A stretch of 64,000 nt of DNA from Pseudomonas lini (GTDB lineage Bacteria > Pseudomonadota > Gammaproteobacteria > Pseudomonadales > Pseudomonadaceae): positions 186,001 to 250,000 of the forward strand of contig NZ_JAUSSR010000008.1 of assembly GCF_030812475.1 (NCBI RefSeq), given 5' to 3'. This document shows, one piece after another, positions 17,488 to 26,992 of the stretch; position 1 is the stretch's first letter, and the number at the start of each line of letters is the position of its first letter. Position numbers and translations under genes: made by a program. The notes under the pieces are model-generated. The model was not told where the DNA came from, ran no database searches, and saw only the letters and a program-made list of their open reading frames with translations.

Positions 17488-19083
17488 ATGACTAGTTTGC
17501 ATGCCGACGAGGCTTTCCTCGGCCATTACCAGTTGAGCCATGACCCTTTTGCTCCGCGGGTGCCTGGTTTCAAGTTTTTCCCTGCCCAGCGCAAGCCGGT
17601 GCTGGGACAGTTGCATCACCTGGCGCGCTATAGCCAGTTGCTGTTGGTCGTCACCGGTCCGCAAGGCAGTGGCAAGACCCTGTTGCGCCAGGCCCTGGTG
17701 GCCAGTACCAACAAGCAGACTGTGCAGAGTGTGGTGGTTTCCGCCCGTGGTGCCGGTGATGCAACCGGCGTGCTGCAGCAGGTGGCCCAGGCGCTGAACG
17801 TTGCACAGCCGGAGATCGGAGCGATTCTGGCTCAAGTGGTGCAACTGGCGCTCACGGGGCAGGAAGTCTACCTGCTGGTGGATGATGCCGAGCAACTCGA
17901 CGAGTCCGCGCTGGACGCCTTGATGGCCTTGGCGGCGGGCGCACCGGAAGGTCGTCCGCATGTGTTCCTGTTCGGCGAGTCTTCGCTGATCGCACAGCTG
18001 GATGCATTGACGCTTGAGGAAGAGCGTTTTCACGTTATCGAGTTGCAGCCCTACACGGAAGAAGAAACCCGGGAATATATGGACCAGCGGCTCGAGGGCG
18101 CCGGTCGCGGAATCGAACTTTTCACCGCAAAACAGATCTCTGATATTCACGAAAGCTCCGACGGTTGGCCTGGCACCATCAACCAGGTTGCCCGCGATGC
18201 GATGATCGAAGCCATGATTGCCAGCCGCTCAGCGGTCAAGCGTCCAAGTATGGGGTTCAATATGCCGAAGAAACACGTATTGGCGATTTCCGCCGTCGTC
18301 GTGGTCGCGGTAGCCGCCGCCTGGTTGATGCCGGGTCGCAGCAAAGCACCGACCACTGGCGCGCCCGCCAACGAACAGGCGCAACAACAGCCCGGTCAGG
18401 GTGCGCCGCAATCTGACAGCAACGGTGCTCCGGCCATGGAGTTCAACGGTAATTCGCAACCGATGCCGTTACCGCTGGTCGGTAACTCGCAACCGGTCAT
18501 GCGCGGTCCCCTGGCCGAAGCGGCCGGCGGTATCACCGAAGGCGACGACGGCGTTCCGATTGAGGGTTCCAGCGCCACGCCGCCGACCGTGACGACAACT
18601 GCGCCACCTGCCGGCATCCAGCCAGGGCCGGCACCGACTCCGGCGACCAAGCCAGCGCCTGCTCCGACTCAGGTCGCAACGGCCAAGCCTGCCCCGGCAC
18701 CTGCGGCGAAACCGGCTCCGGCTCCGGCGCCCGCCAAGCCAGCCGTTGCGCCTGCCAAGCCTGCCGACAAGCCAGTCACCGTGGCTAAAGCCGCCGGTGG
18801 CACCTGGTACGCCGGTCAAGCACCGACCAACTACGTGGTGCAGATCCTCGGCACCAGCTCCGAAGCGTCCGCGCAAAACTTCGTGAAAGAGCAGGGCGGC
18901 GAGTACCGTTATTTCAAGAAAGTGCTCAACGGCAAACCGCTTTACGTCATCACCTATGGTAGCTTCACCAACCGCGATGCAGCCCTTAGCGCCATCAAGG
19001 CCTTGCCAGCGAAGGTTCAGGCTGGTAAACCTTGGCCTCGCACTGTCGCCAGCGTCCAACAGGAACTGGCAGCAACTCGCTGA
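17488..19083 (+). CDS. DamX-like AAA ATPase / SPOR-domain cell division protein
   Basis: The 531-residue inner-membrane protein has a cytoplasmic ExeA-like AAA domain (about 15-250) with Walker A GPQGSGKT at 57-64 and a Walker B-like YLLVDDAEQL. One membrane helix follows (about 260-282), then a long Pro/Ala-rich periplasmic linker (about 290-440) and a C-terminal SPOR domain (about 448-525). This is the DamX arrangement seen after aroB in gamma-proteobacteria, where the SPOR domain takes the protein to the septum. The linker repeats Lys-Pro-Ala-Pro units and is low complexity. The ATPase role is unknown. Confidence 0.85.
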   Translation: MTSLHADEAFLGHYQLSHDPFAPRVPGFKFFPAQRKPVLGQLHHLARYSQLLLVVTGPQGSGKTLLRQALVASTNKQTVQSVVVSARGAGDATGVLQQVAQALNVAQPEIGAILAQVVQLALTGQEVYLLVDDAEQLDESALDALMALAAGAPEGRPHVFLFGESSLIAQLDALTLEEERFHVIELQPYTEEETREYMDQRLEGAGRGIELFTAKQISDIHESSDGWPGTINQVARDAMIEAMIASRSAVKRPSMGFNMPKKHVLAISAVVVVAVAAAWLMPGRSKAPTTGAPANEQAQQQPGQGAPQSDSNGAPAMEFNGNSQPMPLPLVGNSQPVMRGPLAEAAGGITEGDDGVPIEGSSATPPTVTTTAPPAGIQPGPAPTPATKPAPAPTQVATAKPAPAPAAKPAPAPAPAKPAVAPAKPADKPVTVAKAAGGTWYAGQAPTNYVVQILGTSSEASAQNFVKEQGGEYRYFKKVLNGKPLYVITYGSFTNRDAALSAIKALPAKVQAGKPWPRTVASVQQELAATR

Positions 19084-19089
19084 AGATTC

Positions 19090-19110
19090 GGCGGCCTTAC
19101 CCAGGCCGCC
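19090..19110 (+). terminator. weak hairpin after damX-like gene
   Basis: A perfect stem GGCGGCCT / AGGCCGCC has a 5-base loop 6 bases after the stop. No T-tract follows, so termination would be inefficient or Rho-assisted. Confidence 0.45.
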
Positions 19111-19161
19111 TCTCCAGGCACCTCAAAATTTTCCGCAAGTGTGCGCTGCCTAAAGGGGGCT

Positions 19162-19306
19162 GCTGGCGCTTGCTGACGACCGCGTTGCGCGCCAACTAGC
19201 GCGAGGCTGCGTTGCGGGATTTGCCAAGGGAAGAGCCATTGGCAGCATTCCGCGCCTTGCCTCGCACATGTTGGCATCGCAACGCGGTTCGTCAGCAAGC
19301 ACCAGC
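19162..19306. repeat. 145-bp rod-like inverted repeat (structured RNA or MITE-like)
   Basis: The outer arms at 19162-19189 and 19278-19306 match over 27 bp with one mismatch and a one-base bulge. Pairing continues inward: GCCAAC 19191-19196 with GTTGGC 19270-19275, GCGAGGC 19201-19207 with GCCTCGC 19259-19265, GCGG 19214-19217 with CCGC 19250-19253, and TGCCAA 19222-19227 with TTGGCA 19239-19244. Almost the whole segment therefore folds into one imperfect rod. No ORF, promoter or T-tract was recognised within it. It does not resemble the REP pairs of this window. Confidence 0.7.
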
Positions 19307-19454
19307 GGACCCTGGGCCGCGTGCCTTGTGGTGTCTGCGTCACAGTAGTCTTTGAGTCGTAGCGGTCAAAATTAAAAAAGTTTTGACTAGCACAGCGGAT
19401 CGCTTTAAACCTTTCACAAATGCGACATAGATTTGCGACAGTTCGTCGCCAAAT

Positions 19455-19483
19455 TTGTGAGGCCAAGTGTCGGTGTGTACAAT
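19455..19483 (+). promoter_or_regulatory. putative sigma-70 promoter of gltBD
   Basis: TTGTGA at 19455-19460 and TACAAT at 19478-19483 are exactly 17 bases apart, about 110 bases before gltB. The upstream A/T-rich stretch from 19366 could act as an UP element or regulator site. Confidence 0.6.
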
Positions 19484-19592
19484 GACCTCCCTTTTGCCCC
19501 TGCAAAGCTGACGTACGTTCGGCGCGGATGGCAAGCGGTTGAATTGAAAAGAAATTTGCCCTGATAAGGGGCAGCCTGGTGAGAAAGTGTCT

Positions 19593-22500
19593 ATGAAAGC
19601 AGGTCTGTACCAACCAGATGAATTCAAGGATAACTGCGGTTTCGGCCTGATAGCCCATATGCAGGGCGAACCCAGTCATACCCTTTTGCAAACGGCCGTA
19701 GAGGCCCTGACCTGCATGACCCACCGCGGTGGGATCAACGCCGACGGCAAGACCGGTGACGGTTGCGGTCTGCTGATTCAAAAGCCGGACGTGTTCCTGC
19801 GAGCCATCGCCCAGGAAACGTTCGGCGTCGCACTGCCCAAGCAATATGCAGTGGGCATGGTCTTCTTCAACCAGGACCCGGTCAAAGCCGAAGCCGCTCG
19901 CGAGAACATGAACCGCGAGATCCTGGCCGAAGGTCTGACCCTGGTCGGCTGGCGCAAAGTGCCGATCGACACCAGCGTCCTCGGCCGCCTGGCCCTTGAG
20001 CGCCTGCCGCAGATCGAGCAGGTGTACATCGGCGGCGAAGGCCTGAGCGACCAGGACATGGCGATCAAGCTGTTCAGCGCTCGTCGTCGCTCGTCCGTGG
20101 CCAACGCCGCCGACGTCGATCACTACATCTGCAGCTTTTCCCACAAGACCATCATTTACAAAGGCCTGATGATGCCGGCGGATTTGACCGCCTTCTATCC
20201 AGACCTCAGCGACGAGCGCCTGCAAACTTCGATTTGCGTGTTCCACCAGCGCTTCTCCACCAACACCCTGCCGAAATGGCCGCTGGCTCAGCCGTTCCGC
20301 TTCCTCGCCCACAACGGCGAGATCAACACCATCACCGGCAACCGCAACTGGGCCCAGGCCCGGCGCACCAAGTTCACCAACGATCTGATGGATCTGGAAG
20401 AGCTCGGCCCGCTGGTCAACCGCGTAGGTTCCGACTCCTCCAGCATGGACAACATGCTCGAGCTGATGGTCACCGGTGGCATCGACCTGTTCCGCGGCGT
20501 GCGCATGATCATTCCGCCTGCGTGGCAGAACGTCGAAACCATGGACCCGGACCTGCGGGCGTTCTACGAATACAACTCGATGCACATGGAACCGTGGGAC
20601 GGCCCGGCCGGCGTGGTAATGACCGACGGTCGCTACGCGGTGTGCCTGCTCGACCGTAACGGTCTGCGTCCGGCGCGCTGGGTCACCACCAAGAATGGCT
20701 TCATCACCCTGGCCTCGGAAATCGGTGTCTGGAACTACCAGCCTGAAGACGTGATCGCCAAGGGGCGCGTCGGCCCGGGCCAGATCTTTGCCGTGGACAC
20801 CGAAACCGGCCAGATCCTCGACACCGATGCCATCGACAACCGCTTGAAGTCCCGTCACCCGTACAAGCAATGGCTGCGCAAGAATGCCCTGCGCATCCAG
20901 GCGACCATGGAAGACAACGACCACGGTTCGGCGTTCTACGACGTCGATCAGCTCAAGCAGTACATGAAGATGTACCAGGTCACGTTCGAAGAGCGCGACC
21001 AGGTGCTGCGTCCGCTCGGCGAGCAAGGCTACGAAGCTGTCGGCTCGATGGGCGACGATACGCCGATGGCCGTGCTGTCCCAGCGCGTGCGCACGCCGTA
21101 CGACTATTTCCGTCAGCAGTTCGCGCAGGTGACCAACCCGCCGATCGACCCGCTGCGCGAAGCGATCGTCATGTCGCTGGAAGTCTGCCTCGGCGCCGAG
21201 CGCAATATCTTCCAGGAGTCGCCGGACCATGCCTCGCGCGTGATCCTCAGTTCGCCGGTTATTTCCCCGGCAAAGTGGCGCTCGCTGATGAACCTCGACC
21301 GCCCAGGCTTCGAGCGTCAGATCATTGACCTCAACTACGACGAGAGCGTTGGCCTTGAAGCGGCGGTGCGCAATGTCGCCGATCAGGCCGAAGAAGCCGT
21401 TCGCGCCGGTCGCACCCAAATTGTGCTGAGTGACCGTCACATCGCCCCGGGCAAGTTGCCGATCCACGCTTCGCTCGCTACCGGTGCGGTGCATCATCGC
21501 CTGACTGAAAAAGGCCTGCGTTGCGATTCCAACATTCTGGTCGAGACCGCCACTGCGCGCGATCCGCACCACTTTGCAGTATTGATCGGTTTCGGCGCCT
21601 CTGCCGTTTATCCGTTCCTGGCCTACGAAGTGCTGGGCGACCTGATCCGAACCGGTGAAGTGCTGGGCGACCTCTATGAGGTGTTCAAGAACTACCGCAA
21701 AGGCATCACCAAAGGTCTGCTCAAGATTCTCTCGAAGATGGGGATTTCGACCATTACTTCGTACCGCGGTGCGCAACTGTTCGAGGCTATCGGCCTGTCC
21801 GAAGAAGTCTGCGACCTGAGCTTCCGTGGTGTGCCAAGCCGCATCAAGGGCGCGCGTTTCGTCGACATCGAAGCGGAGCAGAAAGCCCTGGCGGCCGAAG
21901 CCTGGAGTCCGCGCAAGCCGATCCAGCAGGGCGGCCTGCTGAAGTTCGTCCACGGTGGCGAATATCACGCCTACAACCCGGACGTGGTCAACACCCTGCA
22001 AGCCGCTGTGCAGCAAGGCGACTACGGCAAGTTCAAGGAATACACGGCGCTGGTGGATAACCGCCCGGTGTCGATGATCCGCGACCTGCTCAAGGTCAAG
22101 ACCCTCGATACGCCGCTGGACATCAGCGAGATCGAACCGCTGGAATCGGTGCTCAAGCGCTTCGACTCCGCCGGCATCTCCCTTGGCGCCCTGTCGCCGG
22201 AAGCCCATGAAGCCCTGGCCGAAGCCATGAACCGGCTCGGTGCGCGTTCCAACTCCGGCGAAGGCGGCGAAGACCCGGCGCGCTACGGCACCATCAAGAG
22301 CTCGAAAATCAAGCAAGTCGCGACCGGCCGTTTCGGGGTGACCCCGGAATACCTGGTCAACGCTGAAGTGCTGCAGATCAAGGTTGCCCAAGGCGCCAAG
22401 CCTGGCGAAGGCGGTCAGCTGCCGGGGGGCAAGGTCAACGGTCTGATCGCCAAACTGCGTTACGCAGTGCCGGGCGTGACCCTGATCTCGCCGCCGCCGC

Positions 22501-24038
22501 ACCACGACATTTATTCGATCGAAGACTTGTCGCAGCTGATTTTCGACCTGAAACAAGTCAACCCGAAGGCCCTGGTCTCGGTGAAGCTGGTTGCAGAAGC
22601 AGGCGTCGGCACCATCGCCGCCGGTGTGGCCAAGGCCTACGCGGACTTGATCACCATCTCCGGCTACGACGGCGGTACCGGTGCATCGCCGCTGACTTCG
22701 ATCAAGTACGCAGGCGCTCCGTGGGAACTCGGCCTGGCCGAAACCCACCAGACCCTGCGCGGCAACGACCTGCGCGGCAAAGTCCGGGTGCAGACCGACG
22801 GCGGCCTGAAAACCGGCCTCGACGTAATCAAGGCGGCAATCCTCGGCGCTGAAAGCTTCGGCTTCGGCACCGCGCCAATGATCGCCCTGGGTTGCAAATA
22901 CCTGCGCATCTGCCACCTGAACAACTGCGCTACCGGCGTCGCGACTCAGAACGAGAAGCTGCGCAAGGATCACTACATCGGTACCGTCGATATGGTGGTG
23001 AATTTCTTCACCTACGTCGCCGAAGAAACCCGTGAGTGGCTGGCGAAGCTGGGCGTGCGCTCCCTCGAAGAGCTGATCGGTCGTACCGATCTGCTGGACA
23101 TCCTCGAGGGCCAGACCGCCAAGCAGAACCACCTGGACCTGACTCCGTTGCTGGGCAGCGATCACATCCCGGCAGACAAGCCTCAGTTCTGCCAGGTCGA
23201 CCGCAACCCGCCGTTCGACAAAGGCCTGCTGGCCGAAAAAATGGTCGACCTGGCCACGTCGGCCATCAACGACATGAGCGGCGCCGATTTCGCCCTGGAT
23301 ATCTGCAACTGCGACCGTTCCATCGGTGCACGGATCTCCGGTGAAATCGCACGCAAGTACGGCAACCAGGGCATGGCAAGCGCGCCGATCACCTTCCGCT
23401 TCAACGGGACGGCCGGTCAGAGCTTCGGTGTGTGGAACGCCGGCGGCCTGAACATGTACCTGGAAGGCGATGCCAACGATTACGTCGGCAAAGGCATGAC
23501 CGGCGGCAAACTGGTCATCGTTCCGCCCAAGGGCAGCATGTACAAGACTCAGGACAGTGCCATCATCGGCAACACCTGCCTTTACGGCGCCACCGGGGGC
23601 AAGCTGTTCGCCGCCGGGACCGCGGGCGAGCGCTTCGCGGTGCGTAACTCCGGTGCTCACACCGTGGTTGAAGGCACTGGCGATCACTGCTGCGAATACA
23701 TGACCGGTGGTTTCGTCTGCGTCCTGGGCAAGACCGGTTACAACTTCGGCTCAGGCATGACTGGCGGTTTCGCCTACGTGCTCGACCAGGACAACTCCTT
23801 CGTTGACCGGGTCAACCACGAACTGGTGGAAATCCAGCGGATCAGCGGTGAGGCGATGGAAGCCTACCGTAGCCACCTGCAACGCGTGCTGAACGAATAC
23901 GTCGAGGAAACCGACAGCGAGTGGGGTCGTAACCTCGCCGAAAACCTCGATGACTATTTGCGTCGTTTCTGGCTGGTCAAGCCCAAGGCTGCCAACCTGA
24001 AATCGTTGCTTTCCAGCACCCGTGCCAACCCGCAGTGA
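19593..24038 (+). CDS. gltB: glutamate synthase (NADPH) large subunit
   Basis: GltB carries out the main reaction of GOGAT: it hydrolyses glutamine and transfers the ammonia to 2-oxoglutarate. The 1481-residue product has a 14-residue propeptide before the class II glutaminase nucleophile Cys15 (CGFGL), a central domain, the FMN barrel (GLKTGLDVIK region), the 3Fe-4S cysteines in GCKYLRICHLNNC near residues 1101-1112, and the C-terminal beta-helix domain (repeated G-x-x-G-x-x-x-G turns). The ATG is preferred to a GTG six bases upstream because it gives the conserved KAGLYQPDEF N-terminus. gltD follows after 33 bases. Confidence 0.97.
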   Translation: MKAGLYQPDEFKDNCGFGLIAHMQGEPSHTLLQTAVEALTCMTHRGGINADGKTGDGCGLLIQKPDVFLRAIAQETFGVALPKQYAVGMVFFNQDPVKAEAARENMNREILAEGLTLVGWRKVPIDTSVLGRLALERLPQIEQVYIGGEGLSDQDMAIKLFSARRRSSVANAADVDHYICSFSHKTIIYKGLMMPADLTAFYPDLSDERLQTSICVFHQRFSTNTLPKWPLAQPFRFLAHNGEINTITGNRNWAQARRTKFTNDLMDLEELGPLVNRVGSDSSSMDNMLELMVTGGIDLFRGVRMIIPPAWQNVETMDPDLRAFYEYNSMHMEPWDGPAGVVMTDGRYAVCLLDRNGLRPARWVTTKNGFITLASEIGVWNYQPEDVIAKGRVGPGQIFAVDTETGQILDTDAIDNRLKSRHPYKQWLRKNALRIQATMEDNDHGSAFYDVDQLKQYMKMYQVTFEERDQVLRPLGEQGYEAVGSMGDDTPMAVLSQRVRTPYDYFRQQFAQVTNPPIDPLREAIVMSLEVCLGAERNIFQESPDHASRVILSSPVISPAKWRSLMNLDRPGFERQIIDLNYDESVGLEAAVRNVADQAEEAVRAGRTQIVLSDRHIAPGKLPIHASLATGAVHHRLTEKGLRCDSNILVETATARDPHHFAVLIGFGASAVYPFLAYEVLGDLIRTGEVLGDLYEVFKNYRKGITKGLLKILSKMGISTITSYRGAQLFEAIGLSEEVCDLSFRGVPSRIKGARFVDIEAEQKALAAEAWSPRKPIQQGGLLKFVHGGEYHAYNPDVVNTLQAAVQQGDYGKFKEYTALVDNRPVSMIRDLLKVKTLDTPLDISEIEPLESVLKRFDSAGISLGALSPEAHEALAEAMNRLGARSNSGEGGEDPARYGTIKSSKIKQVATGRFGVTPEYLVNAEVLQIKVAQGAKPGEGGQLPGGKVNGLIAKLRYAVPGVTLISPPPHHDIYSIEDLSQLIFDLKQVNPKALVSVKLVAEAGVGTIAAGVAKAYADLITISGYDGGTGASPLTSIKYAGAPWELGLAETHQTLRGNDLRGKVRVQTDGGLKTGLDVIKAAILGAESFGFGTAPMIALGCKYLRICHLNNCATGVATQNEKLRKDHYIGTVDMVVNFFTYVAEETREWLAKLGVRSLEELIGRTDLLDILEGQTAKQNHLDLTPLLGSDHIPADKPQFCQVDRNPPFDKGLLAEKMVDLATSAINDMSGADFALDICNCDRSIGARISGEIARKYGNQGMASAPITFRFNGTAGQSFGVWNAGGLNMYLEGDANDYVGKGMTGGKLVIVPPKGSMYKTQDSAIIGNTCLYGATGGKLFAAGTAGERFAVRNSGAHTVVEGTGDHCCEYMTGGFVCVLGKTGYNFGSGMTGGFAYVLDQDNSFVDRVNHELVEIQRISGEAMEAYRSHLQRVLNEYVEETDSEWGRNLAENLDDYLRRFWLVKPKAANLKSLLSSTRANPQ

Positions 24039-24071
24039 TATGCGCCTGAAGAGTTTGATGAGGTTTTAACA

Positions 24072-25490
24072 ATGGCTGAACGTCTGAATAACGACTTCCA
24101 GTTCATCGATGTCGGGCGCAAGGATCCGAAGAAGAAACTGTTGCGTCAACGCAAGAAAGAGTTCGTGGAAATCTACGAACCCTTCAAACCCCAGCATTCG
24201 GCCGATCAGGCCCACCGCTGCCTGGGTTGCGGTAACCCGTATTGCGAATGGAAGTGCCCTGTGCACAACTTCATTCCGAACTGGCTGAAGCTGGTGGCCG
24301 AGGGCAACATCCTCCAGGCCGCCGAACTGTCGCACCAGACCAACACCCTGCCGGAAGTCTGCGGCCGGGTGTGCCCGCAAGATCGTCTGTGCGAAGGTGC
24401 CTGCACCCTCAACGACGGTTTCGGCGCGGTGACCATCGGTTCGGTCGAGAAGTACATCACCGACACCGCGTTCGCCATGGGCTGGCGCCCGGACATGTCC
24501 AAGGTCAAGCCGACCGGCAAGCGTGTCGCGATCATCGGTGCCGGCCCTGCCGGCCTGGGTTGTGCCGACGTGCTGGTGCGTGGCGGCGTGACCCCGGTGG
24601 TGTTTGACAAGAACCCGGAAATCGGTGGTCTGCTGACCTTCGGCATCCCTGAGTTCAAGCTGGAAAAGACCGTACTGAGCAATCGCCGCGAAGTCTTCAC
24701 CGGCATGGGCATCGAGTTCCGCCTGAACACCGAAGTGGGCAAGGACGTGACCGTCGAGCAACTGCTCGAAGAATACGATGCCGTGTTCATGGGCATGGGC
24801 ACTTATACCTACATGAAAGGCGGCTTTGCCGGTGAGGATCTGCCGGGCGTGCACGACGCTTTGGATTTCCTGATCGCCAACGTCAACCGCAACCTGGGCT
24901 TTGAAAAGTCGCCGGAAGATTTCGTCGACATGAAAGGCAAGAAGGTGGTGGTGCTCGGTGGTGGCGACACGGCGATGGACTGCAACCGTACGTCGATCCG
25001 TCAGGGCGCCAAGTCGGTGACCTGTGCCTATCGTCGTGACGAAGCGAACATGCCGGGCTCGCGCAAAGAGGTGAAGAACGCCAAGGAAGAAGGCGTGAAA
25101 TTCCTCTATAACCGTCAGCCTATCGCGATCGTCGGTGAAGACCGCGTCGAAGGCGTGAAGGTGGTCGAGACCCGTCTCGGCGAACCGGACGCTCGCGGCC
25201 GTCGCAGCCCCGAGCCGATCCCGGGCTCCGAAGAGATCATCCCGGCGGACGCCGTGGTCATCGCGTTCGGTTTCCGTCCAAGCCCGGCACCGTGGTTCGA
25301 ACAGTTCAGCATCCAGACCGACAGCCAGGGCCGCGTCGTGGCGCCGGAGCAAGGTCAATACAAGCACCAGACCAGCAACCCGAAAATCTTCGCCGGTGGC
25401 GATATGGTTCGCGGGTCCGACCTGGTGGTGACGGCGATCTTCGAAGGGCGTAATGCCGCGGAAGGGATCCTGGATTACCTGGGCGTCTAA
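24072..25490 (+). CDS. gltD: glutamate synthase small subunit
   Basis: GltD passes electrons from NADPH through FAD and two 4Fe-4S clusters to GltB. The 472-residue product has cluster cysteines C50, C53, C58, C62 and C97, C101, C107, C111, an FAD-binding GAGPAG near 151, an NADPH-binding GGGDTAMD near 300, and a C-terminal GGDMVRG flavin motif. It is probably co-transcribed with gltB. Confidence 0.97.
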   Translation: MAERLNNDFQFIDVGRKDPKKKLLRQRKKEFVEIYEPFKPQHSADQAHRCLGCGNPYCEWKCPVHNFIPNWLKLVAEGNILQAAELSHQTNTLPEVCGRVCPQDRLCEGACTLNDGFGAVTIGSVEKYITDTAFAMGWRPDMSKVKPTGKRVAIIGAGPAGLGCADVLVRGGVTPVVFDKNPEIGGLLTFGIPEFKLEKTVLSNRREVFTGMGIEFRLNTEVGKDVTVEQLLEEYDAVFMGMGTYTYMKGGFAGEDLPGVHDALDFLIANVNRNLGFEKSPEDFVDMKGKKVVVLGGGDTAMDCNRTSIRQGAKSVTCAYRRDEANMPGSRKEVKNAKEEGVKFLYNRQPIAIVGEDRVEGVKVVETRLGEPDARGRRSPEPIPGSEEIIPADAVVIAFGFRPSPAPWFEQFSIQTDSQGRVVAPEQGQYKHQTSNPKIFAGGDMVRGSDLVVTAIFEGRNAAEGILDYLGV

Positions 25491-25521
25491 ACCCTGATTT
25501 CGATTTGAAATGGGATCAAAA

Positions 25522-25611
25522 TGTGGGAGCGAGCTTGCTCGCGATAGCGGTGGATCAGTCGACAGAAGTGTTGAATTTGACGCCGCCATCGCGAGCAAGC
25601 TCGCTCCCACA
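25522..25611. repeat. REP pair (REPIN 5), GCGAGCTTGCTCGCGAT type
   Basis: The two arms, 25522-25545 and 25588-25611, are perfect reverse complements and lie between gltD and hemE. No other terminator was seen after gltD, so this hairpin may close the gltBD transcript. Confidence 0.88.
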
Positions 25612-25744
25612 GTTGTTTCGCGGTGTTGCTAAATTCCGCATTCCACCGCGACAAATTGACCCGATAGACAAAAGGCTGACCTGCAACCGTGCCTTTTGCG
25701 TCGCGCTCTGAGAAAATGCCCGCACTTTTTTTCCGGATGCCGAC

Positions 25745-26812
25745 ATGACTGCCCTGAAGAACGACCGTTTCCTTCGTGCCCTGCTCAAGCAACCCGTGGA
25801 CGTCACCCCTGTGTGGATGATGCGTCAGGCCGGTCGCTACCTGCCGGAATACCGCGCCAGCCGTGCCAAGGCCGGTGATTTCATGAGCCTGTGCATGAAT
25901 CCGGAGTTCGCTTGCGAAGTCACGATGCAGCCGCTCGACCGCTATCCGCAACTGGACGCGGCGATCCTGTTCTCCGACATCCTCACCATCCCGGACGCCA
26001 TGGGCCAGGGCCTGTACTTTGAAACCGGTGAAGGTCCGCGCTTCAAGAAAGTCGTCAGCACCCTGGCGGACATCGAAGCCCTGCCGATCCCGGACCCGCA
26101 CAAAGACCTCGGCTACGTCATGGACGCGGTCAGCACCATTCGCCGCGAACTGAACGGTCGCGTGCCGCTGATCGGCTTCTCGGGCAGCCCATGGACCTTG
26201 GCCACCTACATGGTCGAGGGCGGCTCGTCGAAAGACTACCGCAAGACCAAAACCATGCTCTACGACAACCCGCAAGCCTTGCACCTGCTGCTGGACAAAC
26301 TCGCGCAGACGGTCACCAGCTACCTCAACGGCCAGATCATGGCCGGCGCACAAGCGGTGCAGATCTTCGACAGCTGGGGCGGCAGCCTCTCGGCGGCGGC
26401 GTACCAGGAATTCTCCCTGGCTTACATGCGCAAAATCGTCAGCGGCCTGATCCGCGAACACGAAGGCCGCAAAGTACCCGTCATTATCTTTACCAAGAAC
26501 GGCGGCCTGTGGCTGGAAAGCATCGCCGACGCCGGCGCTGACGCACTGGGCCTTGACTGGACTTGCGACATCGGCAGCGCCCGTGCTCGCGTCGGCGATA
26601 AAGTCGCCCTGCAAGGCAACATGGACCCGACCGTGCTCTACGCCAAGCCTGAAGCCATTCGCACCGAAGTCGGCCGCATCCTCTCCAGCTACGGCAAGGG
26701 CAGCGGCCATGTGTTCAACCTCGGCCATGGCATCACCCCCGAAGTCGATCCGGAACACGCCGGTGCGTTCTTGCGTGCAGTGCATGAGTTGTCGGCGCAG
26801 TATCACGAGTGA
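25745..26812 (+). CDS. hemE: uroporphyrinogen decarboxylase
   Basis: HemE removes four carboxyl groups from uroporphyrinogen III to give coproporphyrinogen III in heme synthesis. The 355-residue product has the conserved WMMRQAGRYLPEYR near residue 20, FSDILTIPDAMG near 78, GFSGSPWTLATYM near 145, and a C-terminal FNLGHGITPEVDPEH. It is a single gene with a strong terminator immediately behind. Confidence 0.97.
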   Translation: MTALKNDRFLRALLKQPVDVTPVWMMRQAGRYLPEYRASRAKAGDFMSLCMNPEFACEVTMQPLDRYPQLDAAILFSDILTIPDAMGQGLYFETGEGPRFKKVVSTLADIEALPIPDPHKDLGYVMDAVSTIRRELNGRVPLIGFSGSPWTLATYMVEGGSSKDYRKTKTMLYDNPQALHLLLDKLAQTVTSYLNGQIMAGAQAVQIFDSWGGSLSAAAYQEFSLAYMRKIVSGLIREHEGRKVPVIIFTKNGGLWLESIADAGADALGLDWTCDIGSARARVGDKVALQGNMDPTVLYAKPEAIRTEVGRILSSYGKGSGHVFNLGHGITPEVDPEHAGAFLRAVHELSAQYHE

Positions 26813-26824
26813 TCGTGACCCGAT

Positions 26825-26854
26825 AAAAAACGCCCGGCATTCGCCGGGCGTTTT
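26825..26854 (+). terminator. terminator of hemE
   Basis: The perfect stem CGCCCGGC / GCCGGGCG (26831-26838, 26843-26850) is preceded by A6 and followed by T4. Confidence 0.88.
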
Positions 26855-26884
26855 GCATGAGGTATCAAGTAAAATCTCGATCAA

Positions 26885-26973
26885 TGTGGGAGCGGGCTTG
26901 CTCGCGAATGCGGCTGAACATTCACATTGATGTCGACTGACCCACCGCTTTCGCGAGCAAGCCCGCTCCCACA
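26885..26973. repeat. REP pair (REPIN 6), GCGGGCTTGCTCGCGAA type
   Basis: The perfectly complementary arms at 26885-26908 and 26950-26973 lie between hemE and the MFS gene, which converge here. Confidence 0.88.
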
Positions 26974-26992
26974 GGGGGAAGTATCTACAGCT

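Noticed and set aside
19017..23687. 1556-codon open frame antisense to gltB
   Set aside because: It is a shadow of the GC-rich codon bias of gltB. The translation is rich in Arg, His, Val and Gln with no domain-like motif, and there is no ribosome site.
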